From NCBI RefSeq assembly GCF_002844195.1, contig NZ_PEND01000007.1, positions 231,659-295,658 of the forward strand: a stretch of DNA of 64,000 nt. Reading direction: 5' to 3'. Positions within the stretch are counted from its first letter, which is position 1. Every line of letters begins with the position of its first letter. The translations under genes were made by a program, and so were the position numbers. The notes beneath the pieces were generated by a model. That model saw only the letters and a list, made by a program, of their open reading frames with translations. It ran no database searches and was not told the DNA's origin. This document shows, piece by piece, positions 16,587 to 24,226 of the stretch. Origin of the DNA: Halegenticoccus soli. GTDB taxonomy: Archaea > Halobacteriota > Halobacteria > Halobacteriales > Haloferacaceae.

Positions 16587-17018
16587 TCAGGGCGCGAGTC
16601 GTTCGAACGCCTCGCGGGCGTTCTCGATCGCGGCCTCGCGCTTCGCCGGGTAGGCCTCGACTTTCGCCCGGAGCAGGAGGCCGTCGCCGCGCTTCGCATC
16701 GCCCTTGAACGCCGCCTGTTTGTCGAGCCGGACGAAGAAGGCGCAGTCGTCGTCGACGCGGTCGTCGAGTTCGTCGACGAGGCGGTCGATGTCCGGAAGC
16801 TCGCTCAGCCGGTCGAGCACGCGGCGGATCTCGTCAGCGTTCTCGACGCGCGCGGAGAGGACGACGATCCGGTCGCCGTGGTAGCCGGTGGTCTCGTCGC
16901 GCTCGATCTCGAACTCCTCGGGGAGGAACGTTCTGAGCGCCCGCTCGACGCGCTTTTCGTCCTCGGTCGCGTAGCAGAAGGTCCGCAGGTCGACGTAGTG
17001 AAACGGGACGTTCGACAT
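16587..17018 (-). CDS. RNA-binding protein, archaeal exosome-associated family (COG1325-like)
   Basis: The 143-residue protein begins VPFHYVDLRTFCYATEDEKRVERAL and has alternating beta-alpha segments through FFVRLDKQAAFKGDAKRGDGLLLRAKVEAYP. This pattern is that of the small archaeal RNA-binding family often annotated as exosome subunit-like (PF01877). It would be cytosolic and may bind stable RNA. The KOW-like gene lies just upstream on the same strand with a 31-bp gap, so they may be co-transcribed. Confidence 0.8.
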   Translation of the reverse strand: MSNVPFHYVDLRTFCYATEDEKRVERALRTFLPEEFEIERDETTGYHGDRIVVLSARVENADEIRRVLDRLSELPDIDRLVDELDDRVDDDCAFFVRLDKQAAFKGDAKRGDGLLLRAKVEAYPAKREAAIENAREAFERLAP

Positions 17019-17049
17019 GAAACGGCCTACGCGAGGGGGGCGAAAAAGG

Positions 17050-17253
17050 CTATTCCTCGCCGGTCTCGTCGGCCTCGTCCGCGGCCTGGAGCTGATCAGC
17101 CGGGATGCCCGTCTCCTGGCCGTCGTCGAAGCTGACCGTGTACGTCGCCTCGCCGAACATCGTCTCCATGACCTGCGTGATCGTCCCGACCTCCCCGTCG
17201 AACTCGCTGTGTTTGTCGTGAAGGACGACCTTGTCGTCTTTTTCGAAGCTCAT
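17050..17253 (-). CDS. Small KOW/DUF1918-like beta-barrel protein
   Basis: The 67-residue product (ATG 17253) is a single SH3-like barrel: FEKDDKVVLHDKHSEFDGEVGTITQV then TYTVSFDDGQETGIPADQL, with an acidic tail. This resembles DUF1918/KOW-type small domains that bind RNA or protein. The minus-strand TATA-like CTTTTATCC is centred near 17279, 26 bp from the ATG, implying a leaderless mRNA. Exact function is unknown. Confidence 0.75.
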   Translation of the reverse strand: MSFEKDDKVVLHDKHSEFDGEVGTITQVMETMFGEATYTVSFDDGQETGIPADQLQAADEADETGEE

Positions 17254-17576
17254 GGTACCCCGTTCCCCCGCGTCGGATAAAAGACCGGTGATTCCGCGGG
17301 CGGCGCGCCGGAGCGCGACAGAGGCGGAGTGGACCGGGAGAACCGGCGCGAAGCGGAAACGACGGCGGAGCGAAGCGCGGAGTCGACCGCGTTTCGACTC
17401 CACGACGACAGCGCGACGACCCCGACGAGCGCATCCGCGCGCTCCGGTCCGACCGCCCCGATCACCTGACAGCGACGGTCCCGGCTGTCGAAGGCTTATT
17501 TTCCCGGGCGTCCGAACGACTCGTATGGCCGCCGTTTCGCGTTCGAACCGACCCCGACCGCCCGATCGATCCCGCC
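17254..17576. other. Intergenic gap with two divergent promoters
   Basis: This 323-bp gap contains the minus-strand TATA of the KOW-like gene (17275-17283) and a plus-strand TATA-like GCTTATTTTC (17494-17503) for the Nudix gene. An ATG at 17525, about 27 bp after that TATA, opens a 22-codon ORF that overlaps the Nudix start and ends at 17593. I see no other gene, repeat or RNA in the remainder. Confidence 0.5.
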
Positions 17577-18137
17577 ATGACGAACCTCGATGACCTCTGG
17601 TTCCTCGCCGACGAGGCCAGCCAGTGCGCCGAACAGGCGTATCACGCGCTCCGACGGCGCTACGAGGGCTTCATGGAACGCCCCCGGACGCGGCGGGTCT
17701 CGCGCCGCCGCTTCCGGACGCTGGCCGGCCGAGTGAAGGCCACCGGCGCGCCGTACGGCGCGCACACCATCGTCTACCGCCCGTCGGGCGAGCTCCTGCT
17801 CGTCCGCCACGAGGGGGTTCGCAAGTGGGTGCTCCCCGGCGGCGGCGTCAGAGAGGAGGAGACCTTCCGCCAGGCCGCAGAGCGGGAGCTCCGCGAGGAG
17901 GCCGGCATCGCCGCGGAGTACGAGGGGCTGGCGATGGCGAACCGCGTCGACATCGAGTGCGACGACTACCGCACCTGGGGCGTCCTCCCCGTGTTCGCCG
18001 CCCGCGCGGAGTCGGTCGACCTGACGGTCGACGACCCCGACGGCGAGATCTCGGACGCGAGGTGGTTCTCGGAACTCCCGTCGGACACCCGGGACCGCGA
18101 CGACCTGCTCGCGTGGCGCGCGCGACGGTCGCTGTAG
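17577..18137 (+). CDS. Nudix hydrolase
   Basis: The 186-residue protein has a helical N-terminal segment (residues 1-55) followed by a Nudix domain. The complete Nudix box spans residues 89-111 (G89, E95, R103-E104, E107-E108, G110), so the metal-binding site is intact. Nudix enzymes hydrolyse nucleoside diphosphates linked to another moiety, including oxidised nucleotides and NAD-type compounds; the substrate here is unknown. The N-terminal helical extension is typical of haloarchaeal members. A short upstream ORF overlaps the start and might affect translation. Confidence 0.9.
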   Translation: MTNLDDLWFLADEASQCAEQAYHALRRRYEGFMERPRTRRVSRRRFRTLAGRVKATGAPYGAHTIVYRPSGELLLVRHEGVRKWVLPGGGVREEETFRQAAERELREEAGIAAEYEGLAMANRVDIECDDYRTWGVLPVFAARAESVDLTVDDPDGEISDARWFSELPSDTRDRDDLLAWRARRSL

Positions 18138-18245
18138 GGCCGATCGTCGGGCTGATCGACCGTCGCGGGGCCGATCGCCCGAACCGGCGGATCGTCGAGT
18201 CGTCCGACCGTCGAGTCGTCCGACCGTCGGATCGGCCCGACGGTG

Positions 18246-18563
18246 CTACTCCACGCGCTGTCCCCAGAACCCGCCGTGTTTCGTCACCGTCACGTCGCCG
18301 AGCACGCGCGTCTGGCACGACAGCCGAAGCCCCGAGTCGAGCGAGTGCGGCGGGAGCGACAGCCGCCGTCGCTCCCGCGAGCCCATCTCGCTCACCGGGC
18401 CGTCGACTTCGACGGCGCAGGTCCCGCAGGTCGCGTGCCCGCCGCAGTTCAGGCGCTTCGACCGGCCGTTGTGCGGCGATTCGCCCGCTCCGAGCAGCGC
18501 GTCGCGGAGCACCGCCCCCTCCTCGCACTCGATCTCCTCTCCCCGGTACGTCACTGTCGGCAT
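18246..18563 (-). CDS. 2Fe-2S ferredoxin, adrenodoxin-type Cys spacing
   Basis: From ATG 18563 the product is 105 residues with four cluster ligands: C40, C46 and C49 (C-x5-C-x2-C in NCGGHATCGTC) and C83 (LSCQT). This spacing is that of adrenodoxin-type 2Fe-2S ferredoxins. It is a cytosolic one-electron carrier. No partner oxidoreductase is adjacent. It is not the long halophilic ferredoxin with an inserted acidic domain, since it lacks that insertion. Confidence 0.88.
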   Translation of the reverse strand: MPTVTYRGEEIECEEGAVLRDALLGAGESPHNGRSKRLNCGGHATCGTCAVEVDGPVSEMGSRERRRLSLPPHSLDSGLRLSCQTRVLGDVTVTKHGGFWGQRVE

Positions 18564-18724
18564 GCGTATCGGGACGGCTCCGAGACGCATAGCTCTCCCG
18601 TCGAACGCCGAGGTCCCCCCGTGCGGCCCCGGCATTCGCCCGAGCGGCGATCGATCTCGCGTCCGTCGAGAGGGGTCCGGGTCCCTCCGAGGGGACTAAA
18701 TACGGTCGCCCCCACCGATCGCAC

Positions 18725-19396
18725 ATGGGTACGACCCGACGGAAGTATCTCGTTGCGGCCGGCGGCGCCGCGACGCTCGGCCTCGCGGGCTGTCTGAGCG
18801 GGGCCGGAACCGACACCGACGGCGGCGGTCCCGGAACCGGCGGGGACGAGCAACAGAACCGGGTACAGAAGCTGCCGACGCCCACGAAGGGCAGCGACGA
18901 CGCGCCCGTTACCGTGCAGGTGTTCAAGGACTTCTCCTGCCCGCACTGCGCGACGTTCGAGCTGGAGGCCGTCCCGAAGCTCGAATCGGAGTTCGTCGAG
19001 CCGGGCGACGTCCTGTACGAGCACCGCGACTTCCCGCTGCCGGTGGACAAACAGTGGTCGTGGGCCGCCCCGAACGCCGCCCGCGCGGTCCAGGAGACCG
19101 TCGGCGAGGACGCGTTCTTCGAGTACGCCGTGACGCTGTTCGAGAACCAGAGCCGGTACTCGATGGATCTCCTGGCGAACCTTGCCTCGGACGTCGGCGC
19201 GGACGGAGCGAAGGTCCGCTCGGCGGCCGAGAACGGGACGTACCAGCCGGTGCTGGAAACCGATCGAACGCTCGCCCGGGAGCAGGGGGCGAGCGGCACG
19301 CCGGCCGTGTTCGTCGACGGCGAGCAGGTCGAACTGGCGAACACGATCGACGAGTACTACCAGAACGTGCGGGCGGCCATCAGGTCGAAGCTGTAG
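18725..19396 (+). CDS. Exported DsbA-family thiol oxidoreductase (Tat lipoprotein)
   Basis: The 223-residue protein starts with a twin-arginine signal (TTRRKYLVAAGG) and a lipobox LAGC with C23 as the likely lipidation site, then a Gly/Asp-rich linker. The thioredoxin domain has the active site DFSCPHC (C72, C75) and a cis-proline in GTPAVFVDG. DsbA-like proteins form or isomerise disulfides on the outer cell surface. A TATA-like ACTAAATA lies ~26 bp before the ATG, suggesting a leaderless transcript. The gene stands alone. Confidence 0.92.
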   Translation: MGTTRRKYLVAAGGAATLGLAGCLSGAGTDTDGGGPGTGGDEQQNRVQKLPTPTKGSDDAPVTVQVFKDFSCPHCATFELEAVPKLESEFVEPGDVLYEHRDFPLPVDKQWSWAAPNAARAVQETVGEDAFFEYAVTLFENQSRYSMDLLANLASDVGADGAKVRSAAENGTYQPVLETDRTLAREQGASGTPAVFVDGEQVELANTIDEYYQNVRAAIRSKL

Positions 19397-19663
19397 CGCG
19401 GGCTTCGGTCGGTCGAGGGGGGCGTGAGTTTCGACCGGTCGAGGGACGCGCGCGCCTCGATCGAACCGATTCGATTTCGTCCCCGGCGTTCGACGCTCGC
19501 ACCAATCGTTCTTTGACCGGAGAGGCGTAACACCAACCAATGACCGGACGGTGGGTTCGAACGCGCAGGACCGGCGGCGGAACGCCCGGCGCGGCCGTCG
19601 TGGCCGTCGCGGAGACGACTCGGAGACACAGCGGACGCCGCGGAGCGGCCGACGGAGGTGCCG

Positions 19664-20014
19664 ATGCATAACGGCCTGATCGCGCCGTACGCCCCGGCGC
19701 ACGTCGTCACGACCGTCGACCCGAGCCTCGTCGCCGCCGTCGCGCTCGCCGGCGTCGGCTCGGTGCTGCTCGTGGCGCTCGGCGCGACCGCGTACCTCCG
19801 GCGGCGGTCGCGCTCGTACCTGCTCGTCGCGCTCGCCCTCGCCACGCTGCTCGCGCGGAGCGCGGTCGCCGTGCTGACGATCGGCGGGATCATGCCGTTC
19901 GAGGCGCACCACTTCGTCGAGCACGGGCTCGACTTCGTGATGGCCGGGCTCGTCCTCGCGGCGGTGTACTACGCGCGCGGCGTCGAGCGCGCCGCGGGGG
20001 TGGGCGACCGATGA
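19664..20014 (+). CDS. Three-helix membrane protein coupled to winged-helix regulator
   Basis: I used ATG 19664; an in-frame GTG at 19658 would add two residues. The ~116-residue protein has three hydrophobic helices (VAAVALAGVGSVLLVALGA, YLLVALALATLLARSAVAVL and FVMAGLVLAAVYYA regions) and conserved His residues in FEAHHFVEHGLD. It matches small haloarchaeal membrane proteins found next to wHTH regulators (DUF7471 type). Its stop overlaps the next start (ATGA), so the pair is translationally coupled. The histidines might bind metal or haem; that is a guess. Confidence 0.78.
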   Translation: MHNGLIAPYAPAHVVTTVDPSLVAAVALAGVGSVLLVALGATAYLRRRSRSYLLVALALATLLARSAVAVLTIGGIMPFEAHHFVEHGLDFVMAGLVLAAVYYARGVERAAGVGDR

Positions 20015-20526
20015 GCGCGACGCGCAACCGGATCGCCTCCCACGTCGAGGACAACCCCGGCGTCCACTTCAACGAGCTCACGCGGGCGCTCGACCTCGCC
20101 CCCGGGCAGGTCCAGTACCACCTCCGCCAGCTCCTCGGCGACGACACCGTGATCGTCGAGGAGCTGTACGGCCGGACCCACTACTTCCCGCCGACGTTCG
20201 ACGAGTGGGAGCGAGGGGCGCTCGCGCTCGTCCACCGGGAGACGGCGCGCGACATCATCGCCCGGCTGCTCGAACGCGAGACGGCCGCGCCCGCGGACGT
20301 GGCGGAGGAGATCGGCGTCGCCCGGAGCACGCTGGAGTGGCACCTCGACCACCTCGTCGAGCAGTCGATCGTCGAGAAGCACTACGACGAGCGGAACCGC
20401 GTCACGCTCACCCTCACGCGGCCCGAGGAGACGGCGCGGCTCCTCCGAGCCGCCTCGCCGACGCTCCCCGAGCGGTTCTCGGACCGCTTCACCCGCCTCG
20501 TCGACCGGCTCCTCGCCGGCGAGTGA
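20011..20526 (+). CDS. Regulator with two winged-helix domains
   Basis: The 171-residue protein contains two related winged helices: residues ~5-60 (HVEDNPGVHFNELTRALDLAPGQVQYHLRQL) and ~75-140 (LERETAAPADVAEEIGVARSTLEWHLDHLVEQ). Between them is a conserved YGRTHYFPPTF turn. The layout matches haloarchaeal dual-wHTH regulators that are co-encoded with a small membrane protein. The ATGA overlap with that gene suggests they work together, perhaps as a membrane sensor and its transcription factor. The target genes are unknown. Confidence 0.87.
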   Translation: MSATRNRIASHVEDNPGVHFNELTRALDLAPGQVQYHLRQLLGDDTVIVEELYGRTHYFPPTFDEWERGALALVHRETARDIIARLLERETAAPADVAEEIGVARSTLEWHLDHLVEQSIVEKHYDERNRVTLTLTRPEETARLLRAASPTLPERFSDRFTRLVDRLLAGE

Positions 20527-20634
20527 TCCCGTCTCGACGCGGGCGGACGGGCGACGCGGTTTTCGCCGCCCGTCGCCCCTCGGGGCGTCGACGCGGACGG
20601 ACACGGATTTGATCCCCGGGTCCCAAGGGTCGGT

Positions 20635-21840
20635 ATGAGCGGTTCAGTTCGCCGCGACCGGGCGACGCTCGCCTTCGCCGTCTGGGCGGTGCTCGTCTCG
20701 CAGGTGCTCCTGTACCCGGGAGTCGCGGACCTCGTCGCCGCGCTCGGCGCGCCGCCCGACATCGCGTCGGGGATGTGGTTCCTCGTCGCCGAGTTCGCCG
20801 CGTTCGTCGTCTGCGCCGGCCTGTGGGGCGCGCTGAGCGACGCCGTCGGCCGGCGAGTGCCCCTGATCGTCGTCGGCGCGGTCGGCGGGGCCGCCGGCTA
20901 CCTCTCCATCGCCGCCGCGCCCTCGTTCGGGCTGTCGTTCGGCGCGGTGCTGGCGCTCCGCGCGGTCGGCGGGGCGCTCACCATCGGCGCGTTCTCGCTC
21001 GCCGTCACGATGCTCATGGACCTCGCCGGCGGCCACGGCCGGAACATGGGCGCGGCGGGCATCGCCATCGGGCTCGGGGCCGCCCTCGGCGCGATCGCGG
21101 GCGGCCGGCTGACGGCGGTCGACCCGCTCGCGCCGCTGTACGCCGCGGCCGCGCTGCTGTGTCTCGTCGCGGCCGCCGCGGCGACCGTCGAGGACCGCGC
21201 GCCGGACGGCCGCCGCGTCGGCGTCGGCGCCGTGCTCTCGCGGCTCGCCGACCGCCCGGCGCTCTCGGTCCCGTACGCGTTCGGCTTCATCGATCGCCTC
21301 ACCGCCGGCTTCTTCGCGCTCGTCGGGGTGTACTACTTCCGCGACGCCTTCGGCCTCGACGCGGCGGCCGCGGGGTCGGTGCTGGCGCTCTTTTTCTTCC
21401 CGTTCGCCCTGCTGCAGTACCCGATGGGTGTCCTCTCCGATCGGATCGGTCGGTTCCTCCCGGTCGTCGCCGGCTCCGCGCTGTACGGCGCGTCGATCGT
21501 CGCCGTCGGGGCCGCGCCGGCGCTCGAACTCGCCGCCGGACTGATGGTGCTCGTCGGCGTCTTCGGGGCGCTCGTGGCCCCGGCGACGATGGCGCTCGTC
21601 ACCGACCTCGCCGACCCCGGGGAGCGGGGGGCGGCGATGGGCGGGTTCAACGTCTTCGGCAGCCTCGGCTTCCTGACGGGCTTTCTCGTCGGCGGCACGG
21701 TCGCCGACGCCCACGGCTACCTGCCGGCGTTCGTCGTCGTCGGCCTCCTGGAAGTAGCGATCGCCGCGCTGGCGCTCCGGGCGGTCAGGCGGATTGCGCC
21801 CGACCCCGACAACGCGGAGGGAGGGCTCTCGGGGGCCTGA
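20635..21840 (+). CDS. MFS transporter
   Basis: A 401-residue, very hydrophobic protein with twelve predicted membrane helices in two halves of six. The MFS signature between helices 2 and 3 appears as GALSDAVGRRVPLIV, and the matching motif of the second half as GVLSDRIGRFLPVV. It would be a proton- or ion-coupled carrier, probably a drug or metabolite exporter by similarity to the DHA1-type layout. The substrate is not determinable. It stands alone between the dual-wHTH regulator and a convergent lipase-like gene. Confidence 0.9.
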   Translation: MSGSVRRDRATLAFAVWAVLVSQVLLYPGVADLVAALGAPPDIASGMWFLVAEFAAFVVCAGLWGALSDAVGRRVPLIVVGAVGGAAGYLSIAAAPSFGLSFGAVLALRAVGGALTIGAFSLAVTMLMDLAGGHGRNMGAAGIAIGLGAALGAIAGGRLTAVDPLAPLYAAAALLCLVAAAAATVEDRAPDGRRVGVGAVLSRLADRPALSVPYAFGFIDRLTAGFFALVGVYYFRDAFGLDAAAAGSVLALFFFPFALLQYPMGVLSDRIGRFLPVVAGSALYGASIVAVGAAPALELAAGLMVLVGVFGALVAPATMALVTDLADPGERGAAMGGFNVFGSLGFLTGFLVGGTVADAHGYLPAFVVVGLLEVAIAALALRAVRRIAPDPDNAEGGLSGA

Positions 21841-21891
21841 TCGAGCGGCCGAGCCGGTCGGCTCCGGCGGACCCGACTCCGAGCGGGTCGC

Positions 21892-22770
21892 TCAGTTCGC
21901 GCCGGAGAGCCACTTGTAGACGAGGCGCTTCGACCGCCTCGCGGTTCGAACCCCCTCGTGCCCGCGCCGGACGGTCCGGTTCTCGACGGCCCCGTCGAGG
22001 CGGGGACTGTTCGGGTTCGTCGAGAAGAACGGGTCGTAGCGCCCCCTGATCGTGTAGTAGGACACGTCGCCCGGCGTCTCCTCGCCCCGGTTGAGCTCCG
22101 TCAGCCCATGGCCGTCCTCGCCGAGCCGGTCCGCGTCGAGGAACCCGAGCGGCCGCGCGTACTCGAACCGCCCGGAGAGGTCGCCCCACCACGAGACGAG
22201 GCCGTGGTTCGCCCCGGCGAGCCCGACGAACGCCTCGACCGCGTCGTACCGGTCGCGCGCCTCCATCCAGTGACGCGCCCCCGTCACCCCCAGGCTGTGC
22301 GCCACGACGGAGACGCGGTCGCGCCCCGTGTGCGTCAGGACGCGGGAGACGAACTCGTCCAGCTGGTCGGCCATCTCCTCGTGCGTCGACGTGGGCCGGC
22401 GGAACGTGATCGCCCAGAGCTCGTCGTCCCCGTACCCGCCGTCGCGGAGGAACCTGTGGTACCCGCGCCAGTCGCAGGCGTCACGCCCGTTCCCGTGGAC
22501 GAACACGACCGGCGTCCGAGCGGTCGGCGACTCGGCGCGACCGGAGCGGGGATCGGACCCGCCCCACCCGCCGTACCGCCCGTCGGTCTCCCAGGGGAGA
22601 TCGCGGCTCGCCGTCCGCGGCCGATCGCAGTCGAACTTGCAGCCGTACCCCGCGCCCGTCGCCGCCTTGAAGAGTATCCTGCTCCCTTCGGCGGCGGCGA
22701 GCCACGGATACATCGGATCTGCGATACACCGCTGCGTCGCTCTCGCGGAGCGTAGCAACCACTGGTTCAT
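21892..22770 (-). CDS. Alpha/beta-hydrolase, lipase-like
   Basis: From ATG 22770 (292 residues; an in-frame TTG at 22818 would add sixteen). The oxyanion motif PVVFVHGNG is at residues 87-95, and the nucleophile elbow VAHSLG places the catalytic serine at S159. Further candidates for the acid and His are in the C-terminal third. The overall pattern (triacylglycerol lipase/acetyltransferase with alpha/beta fold) fits esterases or lipases. There is no clear signal peptide. The promoter carries a perfect 10-bp-arm inverted repeat 58 bp upstream of the ATG. Confidence 0.87.
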   Translation of the reverse strand: MNQWLLRSARATQRCIADPMYPWLAAAEGSRILFKAATGAGYGCKFDCDRPRTASRDLPWETDGRYGGWGGSDPRSGRAESPTARTPVVFVHGNGRDACDWRGYHRFLRDGGYGDDELWAITFRRPTSTHEEMADQLDEFVSRVLTHTGRDRVSVVAHSLGVTGARHWMEARDRYDAVEAFVGLAGANHGLVSWWGDLSGRFEYARPLGFLDADRLGEDGHGLTELNRGEETPGDVSYYTIRGRYDPFFSTNPNSPRLDGAVENRTVRRGHEGVRTARRSKRLVYKWLSGAN

Positions 22771-22827
22771 ACAACGCCTCGTTACCTGATACTTGGTCCC
22801 GGTAATAGACCTTTTCAACCGCGTTCA

Positions 22828-22850
22828 CTGGTAAACGACCCGTTTACCAG
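22828..22850. promoter_or_regulatory. Perfect inverted repeat upstream of lipase-like gene
   Basis: CTGGTAAACG (22828-22837) and CGTTTACCAG (22841-22850) are exact reverse complements with the spacer ACC. The site lies 58-80 bp upstream of the lipase-like ATG. Its length and symmetry are far above background for this GC-rich DNA, so it is probably an operator; the binding protein is unknown. Confidence 0.6.
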
Positions 22851-23037
22851 CCGCCCAGACCGCCGAGATCCGTTTAGTTACGCTGACGTTTTCGGGACCG
22901 GCAAGCGGAATTGTTCGCGAAGGCAACACTATCCGCGCGGAGACAGTACCAATAATTCGTTATGAACGAGCGGGCCGACGGTCCGGCGAACCGGCCGCGC
23001 CCCCGATCGAGTCAGAGCTCTCCAACCGCGTCGGGGG

Positions 23038-24012
23038 CTACTCGTGCCCCGACACCTGAACGGGTTCGTACGGCTCCTCCAGGTACTCCACGTCGCTCGA
23101 AGAGAGATCGACGTCGAGCGCCTCGACCGCGTCCTCCAGGTGCTCGACGCTCGTCGTCCCGACGATCGGGGCGTCCACCCACTCCTTGTGCAGGAGCCAC
23201 GCGAGGGCGATCTGCGCCATCTTCACGCCCTTTTCGTCGGCCAGTTCCGCCACGCGCTCGTTGATCTCCGTGCCGCCGCCCTCGCGGTAGGGGTGGCGGT
23301 ACAGGTGCTCCTCCGTCGAACCGCGCGTCGTCGCGTCGATCTCCTCGTGCGGCCGGGTCAGGTACCCCCGGGCGAGCGGACTCCAGGGAACGACGCCGAC
23401 GTTCTCCCCCTCGCAGAGCGGCAGCATCTCCCGCTCCTCCTCGCGGTAGACGAGGTTGTAGTGGTTCTGCATCGTCGCGAAGCGCTCCAGTCCGAGCCGG
23501 TCGCTCGCGTGCAGCATGTCCGCGAACTGGTGGGCCCACATCGAACTCGCGCCGACGTACCGCGCCTTCCCCCGTCGAACCGCGTCGTCGAGCGCCCGCA
23601 TCGTCGTCTCGACGGGCGTGTCGTAGTCGTAGCGGTGAATCTGAAGCAGGTCGACGGTGTCCATCCCCAGGCGGTCGAGGCTGTTGTCGAGTTCCTGCTC
23701 GATCGCCTTCCGCGAGAGCCCTCCGGAGTTCGGATCCCCGTCGTCCATCTGGAAGTAACACTTCGTCGCGACGACCGCCCCGTCGCGGCGGCCCTGCAGC
23801 GCCTTCCCGAGCACGCGCTCGGACTCGCCCCGCGAGTACATGTTCGCCGTGTCGAAGAAGTTGATCCCGAGGTCGAGCGCGCGCTCGACGAGTTCGAGCC
23901 CCTCCTCCTCGTCGAGCACCCACTCGCGCCAGTCGCTCGATCCGAAGCTCATGCAGCCGAGGCAGATCCGCGAGACTTCGAGTCCCGTGCCGCCCAGGGT
24001 GGTGTACTCCAT
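23038..24012 (-). CDS. Aldo/keto reductase
   Basis: The 324-residue protein is a (beta/alpha)8 aldo/keto reductase with an intact catalytic tetrad: D54, Y59, K84 and H126 (FFDTANMYSRG, VATK, IHRYD). It uses NADPH to reduce aldehydes or ketones, and it resembles the AKR11-14 (YajO/PdxI-like) group. It is cytosolic. Neighbours do not point to a pathway. The coding frame is clear, with ATG at 24012 followed by the family-typical MEYTTLGGTGLEVS. Confidence 0.93.
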   Translation of the reverse strand: MEYTTLGGTGLEVSRICLGCMSFGSSDWREWVLDEEEGLELVERALDLGINFFDTANMYSRGESERVLGKALQGRRDGAVVATKCYFQMDDGDPNSGGLSRKAIEQELDNSLDRLGMDTVDLLQIHRYDYDTPVETTMRALDDAVRRGKARYVGASSMWAHQFADMLHASDRLGLERFATMQNHYNLVYREEEREMLPLCEGENVGVVPWSPLARGYLTRPHEEIDATTRGSTEEHLYRHPYREGGGTEINERVAELADEKGVKMAQIALAWLLHKEWVDAPIVGTTSVEHLEDAVEALDVDLSSSDVEYLEEPYEPVQVSGHE

Positions 24013-24226
24013 GGGCGCGGATCGACGGGAAGCCACAAAAAGGCACGCGCCGCGACAGCGCCGCGCCCGTCGGCGAACCGATCCGCTCGCCCGCGGACGA
24101 TTCCCCTCGCGCCTCCGCCGAACGTCCCGCCTCCTCGTCGGATCGGTACGCTGACCCGTCACCGTCCGCCCTTTTTCGCGTTCCGTGACCCAAATGATTA
24201 ACCGGGATCTTCTCGATTCCCTCTGC

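Noticed and set aside
18194..18225. 16-bp tandem duplication (GTCGAGTCGTCCGACC twice)
   Set aside because: It lies between two convergent genes, has only two copies and shows no promoter or structural context; a simple replication slip is sufficient.
19540..19671. 43-codon ORF before the three-helix membrane protein gene
   Set aside because: It overlaps the downstream start, is Arg/Gly/Thr-rich, has no TATA at the right distance and no recognisable domain.
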